The notes under the pieces: generated by a model | Database searches by the model: none | What the model saw: only the letters and a program-made list of their open reading frames with translations | What the model was told of the DNA's origin: nothing | Origin: Lachnospiraceae bacterium | Lineage (GTDB): Bacteria > Bacillota > Clostridia > Lachnospirales > Lachnospiraceae | Length of the DNA: 64,000 nt | Assembly (NCBI GenBank): GCA_017618075.1 | Contig: JAFZUY010000024.1 | Location: forward strand, 36,266-100,265 | Reading direction: 5' to 3' | Program-made: the position numbers and the translations under genes | Shown: piece by piece, positions 25,101 through 32,469 of the stretch | Layout of the letters: each line of letters opens with the position of its first letter | Numbering within the stretch: position 1 is the stretch's first letter

Positions 25101-25702
25101 GCATTACTCTTGACGATGCAACTGCAGTAACTACGACATTTAAAGTCGGTACAGAGAACGTTGTAGTAAAGGCAACATTCGAAGAAATACCCGAAGAGCC
25201 TGAAAAACCGGCGCCCACACAGCCTTCAACACCATCGGATTCCGAGTCCAACTCTGACCCCGAAATCCCCGAAAAAGACTGGCTTGACGATTTAAGACTT
25301 GATCTTAACATTGCGGATGAACTCGGCGGACCTCAGACGGTGGAATACAGCGGTGATTTTGCGCTCTCATATGACATCATGGAATACCTTAAAGAGCATA
25401 CCGACATCACGCTCGTTTACCACGTAACATACGAAGGCGTTACATACACAGTCACAATTCCTGCAGGAAGGGCAATCGCAGACGCGAACATAAGCTGGTA
25501 CGGTCCTTTGTGGCTCTTAGCTAATTACGGCGGCGACAACGTTCCCGAAATCATCGCAGGAAGCGGCAAATACACAGTGGTTGCAGGCGATACATTATCG
25601 GCAATAGCCGAAAAGTTCGGCACAACCGTAGATTACCTCGCCCAAAAGAATGGCATCAAAAACCCTGATTACATCATAGTTGGTCAGGTAATCGTTTACT
25701 AA
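22133..25702 (+). CDS. Large secreted surface protein (beta-helix, InlB-type repeats, LysM)
   Basis: A 1189-aa secreted protein. A signal peptide (about 1-33, cleavage after VKA) is followed by a right-handed beta-helix region (about 120-310) with repeated GGGIYVDKG/ISGGEITNN-type turns. Then come several Listeria-Bacteroides (Flg_new/InlB B) repeats of the form VKFDANGGSG...GWNTASDGSG...LYAQW (about 320-900), a divergent InlB B-repeat (about 940-1010), a Pro/Ser-rich linker, and a C-terminal LysM domain (about 1143-1189, YTVVAGDTLSAIAEKFGTT) that would hold it to peptidoglycan. Two neighbouring repeats are a near-identical 465-bp duplication. Expression is under the c-di-GMP riboswitch, fitting an adhesin or biofilm role. 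Confidence 0.85.
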   Translation: MRKNGKRILSFILMAVMIFALLQVVCTPMSVKAAPKQHKEHTESQSHDEWTKISSEQDLRDFFLNKGGKGYLTKTITLNSLVALSNKYEFDLCLNGYGIIQEASDNPVIHVSSGTLNLYDIEGNSGFLTHKENVDGEGLVLSANATLNMYGGKITGNNGCGIEIKYSTVNMYGGEISSNTATLGGGVCIRDNKGTFNMVDGIISNNKTTEYPGGGIYVDKGTVNISGGEITNNYSISSGGGIMCWEGNLNITGGKITSNEAGLYGGGVEVLDGKLYMSGGIISGNISKTRGNGIDLIIGDSKDASFKGGYIYDSIGDKGEKINPYALNFNANGGTGDMPTQYLPKNIEMPIGKNTFINSGKEFVEWNTKADGSGDSYSDKSQIKINKDITLYAQWVEPNVTSYEVTFKVENGTWDGVSTEDKVIKVSRNKNEIKLLRVGADKFPEVGSYPYSCYKAGSWDKPANMVISQDTVFTYTYKFDSKVLTITFDQNDGSGKQTTYKTKDNRKLDSLPKPTRKGYDFLGWYDSVTGGNKITTNTMFASDTTVYARWEAHSYTVKFNANGGSGSMNNQARVYDSTEPLTGNTFTYDGYTYMCWNTASDGSGDNYSDKAVVNLTDAKDAEIILYAKWKPNSYKVTLNECGGAINNGNITGYTCGTGATLPTAADMTLTGYIFAGWYDNAEYKGMAVTEISTTDFGNKEYFASWTPITYTVKFDANGGSGSMDDETRTYDTISPLTENTFTYNGYTYMGWNTASDGSGDNYSDKAVVNLTDVKDAEITLYAQWDPNAYKVTLNECGGTINNGNITGYTCGTGATLPTAADMTLTGYIFAGWYDNAEYKGTAVTEISTTDFGNKEYFASWTPNTYTVKFDANGGSGTMTDMNRTYADGATLAANVYSYESHTFTGWNTASDGTGTTYADGYDGDLASDEGAIVTLYALWDDVVYTVNAINDGNGTASASADTGIKDAIITVSATPNDGYQFAGWEVVSGGITLDDATAVTTTFKVGTENVVVKATFEEIPEEPEKPAPTQPSTPSDSESNSDPEIPEKDWLDDLRLDLNIADELGGPQTVEYSGDFALSYDIMEYLKEHTDITLVYHVTYEGVTYTVTIPAGRAIADANISWYGPLWLLANYGGDNVPEIIAGSGKYTVVAGDTLSAIAEKFGTTVDYLAQKNGIKNPDYIIVGQVIVY
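23880..24715 (+). repeat. 465-bp tandem duplication inside the surface-protein gene
   Basis: The stretch about 23880-24250 recurs 465 bp later at about 24345-24715 with few changes (for example AAGGTTACATTGAACGAATG at 24035 and 24500). It adds 155 codons, in frame, equal to one pair of repeat modules; high DNA identity suggests recent expansion. Confidence 0.85.
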
Positions 25703-25727
25703 AGCTCATAAAAGAACCAACACACAC

Positions 25728-25772
25728 AGGTTGCGAAGCGAAACCGCAAAGTTTCGTTTCGTAACCTTTTCT
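25728..25772 (+). terminator. Long-stem terminator of the surface-protein gene
   Basis: GGTTGCGAAGCGAAAC pairs with GTTTCGTTTCGTAACC (G:U wobbles at two positions) around a 6-base loop, then TTTTCT. It ends the riboswitch-controlled transcript. Confidence 0.85.
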
Positions 25773-25973
25773 ATTATTGCCGGACATACGCCAACCATCA
25801 TAAAAGGAACGCCGATGTATACCGACGGTAAGGTTTATCGATTTTACGATGAAAAGAAAGACTGTACTTTCTACGATATTGACTGCGGATGCGCATTCAA
25901 TGATTCCGAATGGTTTCTAAACGGCAGACTGGCGTGTATAAGACTGGAGGATGAGGAAGTATTTTATATATAA
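25772..25973 (+). pseudogene. C-terminal remnant of a metallophosphoesterase
   Basis: About 66 codons whose translation, IIAGHTPTIIKGT then YDIDCGCAFN and GRLACIRLEDEEVFYI, matches the C-terminal metal motif (GHTP) and end of calcineurin-like serine/threonine or diadenosine-tetraphosphate phosphatases. The N-terminal metal motifs (GDxHG, GDxxD, GNHE) are absent; upstream lies the terminator of the surface protein. A short start at 25815 (52 aa) could still be translated, but it would lack the catalytic site. Confidence 0.7.
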
Positions 25974-25981
25974 AACCCAGA

Positions 25982-25990
25982 TGGTATAAT
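25982..25990 (+). promoter_or_regulatory. Extended -10 promoter
   Basis: TGGTATAAT, with a CATAAAAGA motif at 25997 near the expected start point; serves the 56-aa gene. Confidence 0.7.
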
Positions 25991-26023
25991 TAAGATCATA
26001 AAAGATAAAGGAAGGAACACAAA

Positions 26024-26194
26024 ATGGAGACCTGGTATTACGAAGTTGTAAGCATAGACGGAGACTATGCAAATCTTAAAAGAATCGACATAGAAAGCGA
26101 CGATTTAAAACTCGTGGCAAGAGCCTTGCTGCCGGCAGAGATTTATGAAGGCTGCAAGCTTAGGTATGAGTTGTTGCAGTATTATATGGAGTAG
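26024..26194 (+). CDS. 56-aa DUF3006-like protein
   Basis: A 56-aa protein starting METWYYEVVSIDGDYANLKR. The pattern of a short beta-barrel ending in LPAEIYEGCKLRYEL resembles DUF3006 proteins (which contain a similar LP..xxEGDxL stretch). GGAAGGAAC precedes the ATG. Its promoter and a terminator at 26219-26254 make it a single-gene unit. Function unknown. Confidence 0.6.
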   Translation: METWYYEVVSIDGDYANLKRIDIESDDLKLVARALLPAEIYEGCKLRYELLQYYME

Positions 26195-26218
26195 ATCATA
26201 AAAGAATAGCAGAATGAG

Positions 26219-26256
26219 AAAACGCCCTGTCGATAATTTTCGGCAGGGCGTTTTAT
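26219..26256 (+). terminator. Intrinsic terminator
   Basis: AAAACGCCCTG pairs with CAGGGCGTTTT around a 14-base loop. Confidence 0.85.
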
Positions 26257-26352
26257 CTAAGGGCGGTTTATTGTACAGCGCTTCTTGTTAAAACTGTTAA
26301 GATTAAATCATAAAAGATATAAGAAAAACAGATTATAGAAAGGAGCTTGCAT

Positions 26353-26646
26353 ATGGAAGAGAGAATCAAACTTGTTTTATCAGAAACTGATGTTGAGAGA
26401 ATGGACTTTACAGTAGATGATGTTGTGACCGTAAATGTACACGGATTAACCCGTAACGCTATGGTTAGGCTGCTTAAGAACATATCCTGCTTATGCAGGC
26501 AGGCCTTTACGATGCGTATAATACATGGTTTTAACCACGGAACCATACTTAAAGATACTGTCAGAACCGAAGGCGTGTTTATGAGAACATACAAGATTGT
26601 ACCGGATCAGATAAACCCCGGAGTTACAATGCTTGTTTTTGAATAA
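26353..26646 (+). CDS. Degenerate Smr-like protein
   Basis: A 97-aa protein with VNVHGLTRNAMVRLLKNI near residue 28 and IIHGFNHGTILKDTVR near 57, the same order as the Smr domain at 11933 (DLHG..., HGYHRGTG...). The first acidic residue is lost (VHG in place of DLHG) and the glycine-rich loop is altered, so nuclease function may be lost. The ATG at 26353 follows AAAGGAG; an upstream TTG is too close to the site. The end (DQINPGVTMLVFE) also parallels the other Smr protein. Confidence 0.65.
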   Translation: MEERIKLVLSETDVERMDFTVDDVVTVNVHGLTRNAMVRLLKNISCLCRQAFTMRIIHGFNHGTILKDTVRTEGVFMRTYKIVPDQINPGVTMLVFE

Positions 26647-26672
26647 AAAATGGTGTCAAAAAAAGTACTTTA

Positions 26673-26681
26673 TGGTATAAT
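26673..26681 (+). promoter_or_regulatory. Extended -10 promoter at the edge of the defence island
   Basis: TGGTATAAT, 18 bases before a 14-codon leader frame and about 120 bases before the HNH gene. Confidence 0.7.
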
Positions 26682-26698
26682 ATCAAAGGGTGAAAGCA

Positions 26699-26743
26699 AT
26701 GAATAATAAGACATTTAGGGGACCAATTAAACACAGAGAATAA
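26699..26743 (+). CDS. Possible 14-aa leader peptide
   Basis: Codons for MNNKTFRGPIKHRE follow AAGGGTGAAAG and end 5 bases before a terminator-like hairpin. Location between promoter and terminator suggests an attenuator leader, but nothing else supports translation. Confidence 0.3.
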   Translation: MNNKTFRGPIKHRE

Positions 26744-26748
26744 TTATA

Positions 26749-26778
26749 AGCACAGGTAGGGAAAACCTGTGCTTTTTA
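26749..26778 (+). terminator. Attenuator-like terminator before the HNH gene
   Basis: AAGCACAGGT pairs with ACCTGTGCTT over a 7-base loop with a T-run, located between the promoter and the first gene of the island. Confidence 0.8.
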
Positions 26779-26798
26779 TGCATTATAGGAGATTAATT

Positions 26799-27893
26799 AT
26801 GATACTTCCGTATGAAGAAAACTTGGAAATAAAATATCTAAATCACATTTTTGACAGAACCTCAAACTGTTATAAGTTTTTTTGGTTTTTGGCGATATTG
26901 GAAAAGATAGATATTAAGACAGAATATACTTATGACGAGTTAATAACTGAAATGATTGTTATTGCCTGGTATATGGTCAACGAGTATGGGTTAAAACTTG
27001 GTCCAAACAATACAACAGACAATCTTGAAGAAGTGGTAAAGTATCTTTATAAAGTTTCGTTTGATAAGAAAGTGTATTCAGCTGTAAAGAAGGAAGTTTT
27101 AAGAAAAAAACTGAATGAGCTTAATGACGAGAAATATATAGATTTCAAAGAAACCTTGATAAACAATGTTCCATATTGTCTTCAATCACCGTTTTATAAA
27201 GAAATTAAAGACCCAGATAAAAATAAAATTGATATCATAAATCGAAAAGAACGGTTAATATACTATTTCAAAGAATTTAAGAAACTAAATACCGTTATAT
27301 TTATATCTGACGAATGGGTAGATTATCTTCGAAAAAACAAAATAATATTAATTGACTGGGCTCGATATGGATTGGTTAATTATTTGGAGAAAAAGAATCG
27401 TTTAGTGCCTGGTATTTCAGAAAAGATACTTCCGCCGTATTCACGCGATCTTAAAAGAGTAAAGGAATATTGGGGTACGATTATAAAGGTTGCTCCGGAT
27501 ATTAAAGAAATATATGGGGATAATCTTCTTAAAGATGTTTCAATTTCAATAGATCATTTTGTTCCATGGCAATTTGTTGCACACGATGAATTATGGAATT
27601 TATGCCCTACTACAAAAAGTATAAACAGCAGTAAGAGTAATAATCTTCCCAATTGGGATAAGTATTTCATTAAGCTGTGTAATCTTGAATACAGAGCATA
27701 TCAACTTCGATATGAGAACGAACTGGTTGCTAAGGAATTTGAAAAATGTTCAAAGTATCATATAAATGATTCAAAAGTAAAAGCACAATTATATTCGGAC
27801 AACATTGATAAAGATATTTTTAGAGAAAGATTGGCTAATGTAATCAAGCCTGAGTACGATTTTGCTAAAAAAAGCGGATTTCAAGAGTGGTAA
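26799..27893 (+). CDS. HNH endonuclease domain protein
   Basis: A 364-aa protein. A C-terminal HNH motif spans about 250-290: SIDHFVPWQFVAHDELWNL carries the DH pair, with TTKSINSSKSNNLPNW completing the finger. The N-terminal 240 residues are helical and unrecognised, perhaps a target-recognition region. The ATG at 26799 follows AGGAG; an upstream in-frame start lies inside the terminator stem. The protein is AT-rich coded like the whole island. It precedes a methyltransferase gene by 3 bases; that methyltransferase looks small-molecule type, so a simple restriction-modification pair is not certain. Confidence 0.75.
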   Translation: MILPYEENLEIKYLNHIFDRTSNCYKFFWFLAILEKIDIKTEYTYDELITEMIVIAWYMVNEYGLKLGPNNTTDNLEEVVKYLYKVSFDKKVYSAVKKEVLRKKLNELNDEKYIDFKETLINNVPYCLQSPFYKEIKDPDKNKIDIINRKERLIYYFKEFKKLNTVIFISDEWVDYLRKNKIILIDWARYGLVNYLEKKNRLVPGISEKILPPYSRDLKRVKEYWGTIIKVAPDIKEIYGDNLLKDVSISIDHFVPWQFVAHDELWNLCPTTKSINSSKSNNLPNWDKYFIKLCNLEYRAYQLRYENELVAKEFEKCSKYHINDSKVKAQLYSDNIDKDIFRERLANVIKPEYDFAKKSGFQEW

Positions 27894-27896
27894 AAA

Positions 27897-28487
27897 ATGA
27901 ACAATTCAAATATAGAATATTACAATCAAAATGCGGACAGTTTCTACGAAAGCTCCGTTGAAGTAGATATGTCAGAATGGCAAACCCGATTCCTAAAACA
28001 TATTCCAGCAGGCGGAAGAATATTGGATGCAGGTTGCGGAAGCGGACGAGACAGTAAGGCGTTTATCAAGCAAGGATATTCTGTAGTTGCTTTTGATGCT
28101 TCGAGAGAAATGTGTAAGAAAGCATCCGAATTGCTTGGGCAGGAAGTTTGGCAGATGAAATTTGAAGAAATGTCTTTTGAAGATGAATTTGATGGGGTTT
28201 GGGCATGCGCATCACTATTACATGTAGGCGAAAAGGATTTGCCTGAAGCATTTAAAAAGATTCATAAGGCTTTAAAAGAAAATGGAATTCTTTATGTCTC
28301 TTTCAAATATGGTGAAGGTGAAAGAAGTCGTGGTGAAAGGTTCTTTACGGACTTCACAGAAGAGAGCATAAAACCGATATTAATAATGTCAGGATTTGAA
28401 GTTATAGATTCAGGAATAACATCAGATATTCGTCCAGGAAGAGAAAATGAAAAGTGGACGAATATTATTGCTAGAAAAAGATATTGA
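27897..28487 (+). CDS. Class I SAM-dependent methyltransferase
   Basis: A 196-aa Rossmann-fold methyltransferase. Motif I is ILDAGCGSGRDSKAF near 42-56; an acidic residue in FDAS near 66 would bind the ribose of SAM. No DNA-methylase NPPY/DPPY motif is visible, so a small-molecule or tellurite-resistance (TehB-like) type is more likely than a DNA methylase. It starts 3 bases after the HNH gene with GTGGTAAAAAATG as start context (weak site), so translation is probably coupled. Confidence 0.8.
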   Translation: MNNSNIEYYNQNADSFYESSVEVDMSEWQTRFLKHIPAGGRILDAGCGSGRDSKAFIKQGYSVVAFDASREMCKKASELLGQEVWQMKFEEMSFEDEFDGVWACASLLHVGEKDLPEAFKKIHKALKENGILYVSFKYGEGERSRGERFFTDFTEESIKPILIMSGFEVIDSGITSDIRPGRENEKWTNIIARKRY

Positions 28488-28507
28488 TTAAATCATAGGA
28501 AAAAATA

Positions 28508-29428
28508 ATGAGCATATTTCAAAAATCAATCGGACCGATTTTTGTGAAAGAAGATAGTGATACATCCGCCTTCATTGTAAAAATGAAGGGTTTATCTGCT
28601 GAGGCCTCTCCGCGAATAAAAGAAGAAATAGATAAGCAGATAAAGCTTGCTTCTTATGGAGAAACAGGAGAAAAGAATATTGCTTTTGAACTTAAAAATA
28701 GCGGATTAGATATGTATATCTTGCATGATATTTATCTAGAACACGAAGATTTAAGTGCTCAGATTGATTATCTGATTATCTGCAGGAAGAAAGTATATAT
28801 CTTGGAATGTAAAAATCTTGTTGGAGATATAGAAGTAGATAGCAACGGACAATTTACTAGAAAGTATGAGATAAACGGCAAGAAATACAAAGAAAGCATT
28901 TATTCACCTATTACTCAAAACGAAAGACATATGAATGTTATAAAAGAAGTTCGTAAATCAAGCAAAAGCAACTTTGTAACTAAACAAATTTTTTTAAGTA
29001 ATTTTGAGAAAGGGTATCAATCTATCGTTGTTCTAGCTAATCCTAAATCCTGTCTTAATGATAAGTACGCTAAAAAGGAAATAAAACAAAAAGTAATTCG
29101 CGCAGATCAACTGGTAGCATTTATAAAAAAGTGTGAGTCGGAATGCGATGAACCGGAATATTTTGAGAAGGATATGAAAGATTTGGCAGAATTCTATTTA
29201 TCTAAAAGCATTCCAAACAAATCAGACTATTCGAAAAAATATGAAGAGTTCTTAAAGATAGAGAAAGATAATGTTGTTAAAGCGCAAAACAATGAAGAAC
29301 AGATTTGTCCAAAGTGTGGCTCCAAACTGGTGTTACGAACCGCAAGAACTGGGCAATATGCAGGAAAACAGTTCTATGGATGCAGCGGATATCCTAATTG
29401 TAAGTATATTCAGAATATTTGCTTGTAA
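28508..29428 (+). CDS. NERD-domain nuclease with topoisomerase zinc finger
   Basis: A 306-aa protein. The NERD (nuclease-related) domain covers about 45-180, with the restriction-enzyme-like core D87-(12)-E100-x-K102 in the IDYLI and LECKN segments. The C-terminus is a topoisomerase-type zinc ribbon (CPKCGSKLVL, then FYGCSGYPNCKYIQ, four cysteines). NERD proteins with this tail are often found in defence islands. The start follows a short gap after the methyltransferase; the site AGGAAAAA is weak. Confidence 0.85.
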   Translation: MSIFQKSIGPIFVKEDSDTSAFIVKMKGLSAEASPRIKEEIDKQIKLASYGETGEKNIAFELKNSGLDMYILHDIYLEHEDLSAQIDYLIICRKKVYILECKNLVGDIEVDSNGQFTRKYEINGKKYKESIYSPITQNERHMNVIKEVRKSSKSNFVTKQIFLSNFEKGYQSIVVLANPKSCLNDKYAKKEIKQKVIRADQLVAFIKKCESECDEPEYFEKDMKDLAEFYLSKSIPNKSDYSKKYEEFLKIEKDNVVKAQNNEEQICPKCGSKLVLRTARTGQYAGKQFYGCSGYPNCKYIQNICL

Positions 29429-29510
29429 CAAACGCGTAGATACATATTTGAATAATGGCATTATGGAATAATAAAAAATGTTTAAAAAGCTTTAGATTGC
29501 GAGGAAAGAG

Positions 29511-31250
29511 ATGATAGATAAGGAATTAAAAAAATTAAAAGATGATTTATGGCACTCTGCTGATGTGCTTCGTTCAGGTGCACATTTAGCGGCCAACAAG
29601 TATGGACAGCCCATACTGGGTTTAATCTTCTTACGTTATGCAGATATTTTATACAAACAGCATAAGGATGAGATACTTGCTGAATATGAGAAGAACAAGG
29701 GAAAAAGAGCGGAGAAGTCTTTGAAAGACATCTCCATAGCTAAGTGTGGTTTTTATCTACCCGAGTGTGCTTATTACGACACCATTAACGATGCACCTGA
29801 TGATGCAAACAAGGCTACTCTTGTGAAGAATGCAATGCAGGCGATTGAGGATGAAAACCCTAAGATGGAAGGCGTCCTTCCTAAAGAGGTTTATGCTCAG
29901 TTAGTGCCTGAGGAAGAGCCTGAGCTTCTTTCAAGAATTGTCAGGGTGTTTAAGGATATACCTGAGAATTGTACTATCGATATATTCGGTCAGATATATG
30001 AATACTTCCTTGGAAACTTTGCATTGGCTGAGGGTAAAGATGGTGGAGCATTCTATACTCCTGCTACTGTTGTTCAGTATATGGTGGAGGTTTTGAACCC
30101 GGAGCCGGGTGACAAGAAGTTCCTTGATCCTGCTTGTGGATCGGGGGGCATGTTCGTTCAGGCGGCAAGATATATGCATAGACATAATGCTGATAACGAT
30201 GCACAGATGCAGTTTAGATGCTATGGAGTTGAGAAAGAGCCTGACACAGTTAAGCTGGCGAAGATGAACCTTCTGCTTAACAATGTCAGAGGTGATATTA
30301 CAGAGGCGAATTCCTTCTATTCTGACCCTTATAACACCTTTGGAGCATTTGACTACGTTATGGCGAATCCTCCTTTCAATGTAGATGAAGTTGTTGTCGA
30401 AAAGGTTGCTTCTGATGCAAGGTTTAACACCTATGGTGTGCCGAGAAATAAGAGTAAGACAGCCAAGAAAGGTTCTGACAAAAAAGAAACCGTACCTAAC
30501 GCAAACTATCTATGGATAGGATATTTTGCAACAGCTCTTAATGATAACGGTAGAGCTGGTTTGGTTATGGCCAACTCAGCTTCTGATGCTAGTGGTTCTG
30601 AGTACGAAATCAGGAAGAAAATGATTGAAGACGGTATCATTAGTCAGATGGTTACACTGCCCTCGAATATGTTCTCTTCTGTTACTCTTCCTGCTACCTT
30701 ATGGTTCTTTGATAAGGCACGTAAGAAGAAAGATGAAATACTGTTTATTGATGCAAGAAGCATATTCACACAAGTAGACCGAGCTCACAGAAAGTTCAGT
30801 GAAGAACAGATAAAGAATCTGGGTATCATCACCAGACTATATAATGGTGATAAACAGGCATATAAAGACCTAATTGCCGAATATAAGGCAGAGCTTAAGA
30901 ATGCACCTACAGAGTCTGATGATAAAGAAACAAAGACAAAAGAATACTGGCAGGCACAGATTGATTGGCTTACAGAGAGATTTCCGGATGGAGTTTATCA
31001 GGATGTAATCGGTCTTTGTAAGGTGGCCAAGATGGATGGTGAAGATGGCATCATCGATCAGGATTACTCTCTCAACGCTGGTAGGTATGTAGGGGTAGTC
31101 ATCGAAGACGATGGTATGACAGAAGAAGAATACAAAGCAGAAATGTTAAGGCTAAATAGTGAGTTAAGTAGCCTTAATGCAGATGCTAAGAATCTGGAAG
31201 ATAAGATATCATCATATATAAGGGGAATGTTTGGAGAAAAAAATGAGTGA
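29511..31250 (+). CDS. hsdM: Type I restriction enzyme M subunit
   Basis: A 579-aa HsdM: the N-terminal helical HsdM_N region (about 8-130) is followed by the N6-adenine methylase domain with motif I DPACGSGG at 206-213 and catalytic NPPF at 286-289. With HsdS it methylates adenine in a bipartite site, and it is needed by HsdR for cleavage. GCGAGGAAAGAG precedes the ATG. Its end overlaps the start of hsdS by 8 bases. Length is normal for the family, with all key motifs present. Confidence 0.95.
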   Translation: MIDKELKKLKDDLWHSADVLRSGAHLAANKYGQPILGLIFLRYADILYKQHKDEILAEYEKNKGKRAEKSLKDISIAKCGFYLPECAYYDTINDAPDDANKATLVKNAMQAIEDENPKMEGVLPKEVYAQLVPEEEPELLSRIVRVFKDIPENCTIDIFGQIYEYFLGNFALAEGKDGGAFYTPATVVQYMVEVLNPEPGDKKFLDPACGSGGMFVQAARYMHRHNADNDAQMQFRCYGVEKEPDTVKLAKMNLLLNNVRGDITEANSFYSDPYNTFGAFDYVMANPPFNVDEVVVEKVASDARFNTYGVPRNKSKTAKKGSDKKETVPNANYLWIGYFATALNDNGRAGLVMANSASDASGSEYEIRKKMIEDGIISQMVTLPSNMFSSVTLPATLWFFDKARKKKDEILFIDARSIFTQVDRAHRKFSEEQIKNLGIITRLYNGDKQAYKDLIAEYKAELKNAPTESDDKETKTKEYWQAQIDWLTERFPDGVYQDVIGLCKVAKMDGEDGIIDQDYSLNAGRYVGVVIEDDGMTEEEYKAEMLRLNSELSSLNADAKNLEDKISSYIRGMFGEKNE

Positions 31251-32469
31251 GTATAAAACAATTGGAGATTATGCAGAAGCATTCTCGGGATATGCTTTTT
31301 CATCAGAAGATTTGGTAGAAGATGGTGTTCCTGTCATAAAAATAGGCAATATCCAGAATGGCATAGTTGTAAAAGAGTGCGATTCTTGTTATCAAAAAGA
31401 AATCACAGGAAAATTAAAAAGATACATCCTAGATAGTGATGATTTCCTAATTGCTATGACAGGAGCTGGTAGCGTTGGCAGAGCGGGCAAAATGCGAGGC
31501 TCTACTGAAACAGTCTATTTAGTCAATCAGCGAGTGGCTATTGTAAGGACAAGAGACAATGCAAATCCCGATTATCTTTTCTATTATTTTTCGATGCCTT
31601 ATGTTGAGAGATACTTGTATTCTCTTGGAATAGGTGCAGGACAGCCTAATATTTCAGCAAAAGATATTATGAAAACAAAGGTGGCCTTTCCTGATAAGAA
31701 TGTTCAAGATAAAATTGCAGATATTCTTGTAAAGTATGATGAACTAATTGATTGTAATAAACTGCGCATCAGAATCCTTGAGCAAATGGCAGAGAATTTG
31801 TACAAGGAGTGGTTTGTGCGCTTCAGATTCCCTGGGCATGAGGATGATGAGTTTAGTGCAGGTGAACCCAAGGATTGGGTACTCACAAAGCTTGAAGAAA
31901 TAATCAATATTGATAGAGGACTATCTTATTCATCGGATGAAATTGATTGTGATGAAGGAGCTGACTTGATTAATCTTAAAAACATTCAAGCATTTGGAGG
32001 ATTCAGGATTGAAGGCACTAAGAAGTATTCTGGGAAATATAAAGAACAGCAGATTGTTCAAAGAGGCGATTTGGTTATGGGAGTTACAGACATGACTCAG
32101 GACAGAAGAACTGTAGGAGCTGTCGCACTTATTCCTGTAATTCATAATATAAGTGTTATATCTGCTGATTTAATAAAACTTACATCAAAACTAAATAATG
32201 TTTTCCTATATTGCATGTTTAAATATGGTGGGGTGTCAAGGTATATTTCACAGTTTGCCAATGGCGCTAATGTATTGCATTTAAGGCCTCAGGTGGTAAA
32301 CAGAGTAAAGGTGTTTCTGCCTACTGAGAATATAATTGATATGTTTTCAAAGGTGGTTCAACCTATAATTGACGAAGTGGATTTGTTGAATGAAAAAAAT
32401 GATAACCTTATAAAGCAAAGAGACTTACTTCTGCCACGCCTTATGAGCGGAAAACTTGAGGTGAAATGA
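31243..32469 (+). CDS. hsdS: Type I restriction enzyme S subunit
   Basis: A 408-aa specificity subunit with two target-recognition domains, each followed by a conserved coiled-coil spacer: the first spacer holds QDKIADILVKYDELIDCN (about 157-175), the second ends the protein (LLNEKNDNLIKQRDLLLPRLMSGKLEV). Each domain recognises half of a bipartite DNA site. ATG at 31243 chosen because it sits in the ATGAGTGA overlap with hsdM. Only one hsdS is present and no inverted copy is seen, so phase variation is not indicated here. Confidence 0.9.
   Translation: MSEYKTIGDYAEAFSGYAFSSEDLVEDGVPVIKIGNIQNGIVVKECDSCYQKEITGKLKRYILDSDDFLIAMTGAGSVGRAGKMRGSTETVYLVNQRVAIVRTRDNANPDYLFYYFSMPYVERYLYSLGIGAGQPNISAKDIMKTKVAFPDKNVQDKIADILVKYDELIDCNKLRIRILEQMAENLYKEWFVRFRFPGHEDDEFSAGEPKDWVLTKLEEIINIDRGLSYSSDEIDCDEGADLINLKNIQAFGGFRIEGTKKYSGKYKEQQIVQRGDLVMGVTDMTQDRRTVGAVALIPVIHNISVISADLIKLTSKLNNVFLYCMFKYGGVSRYISQFANGANVLHLRPQVVNRVKVFLPTENIIDMFSKVVQPIIDEVDLLNEKNDNLIKQRDLLLPRLMSGKLEVK

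Noticed and set aside
26268-26594. Minus-strand 108-codon frame over the Smr-like gene
   Set aside because: Antisense shadow; the + strand frame has a ribosome site and Smr motifs.
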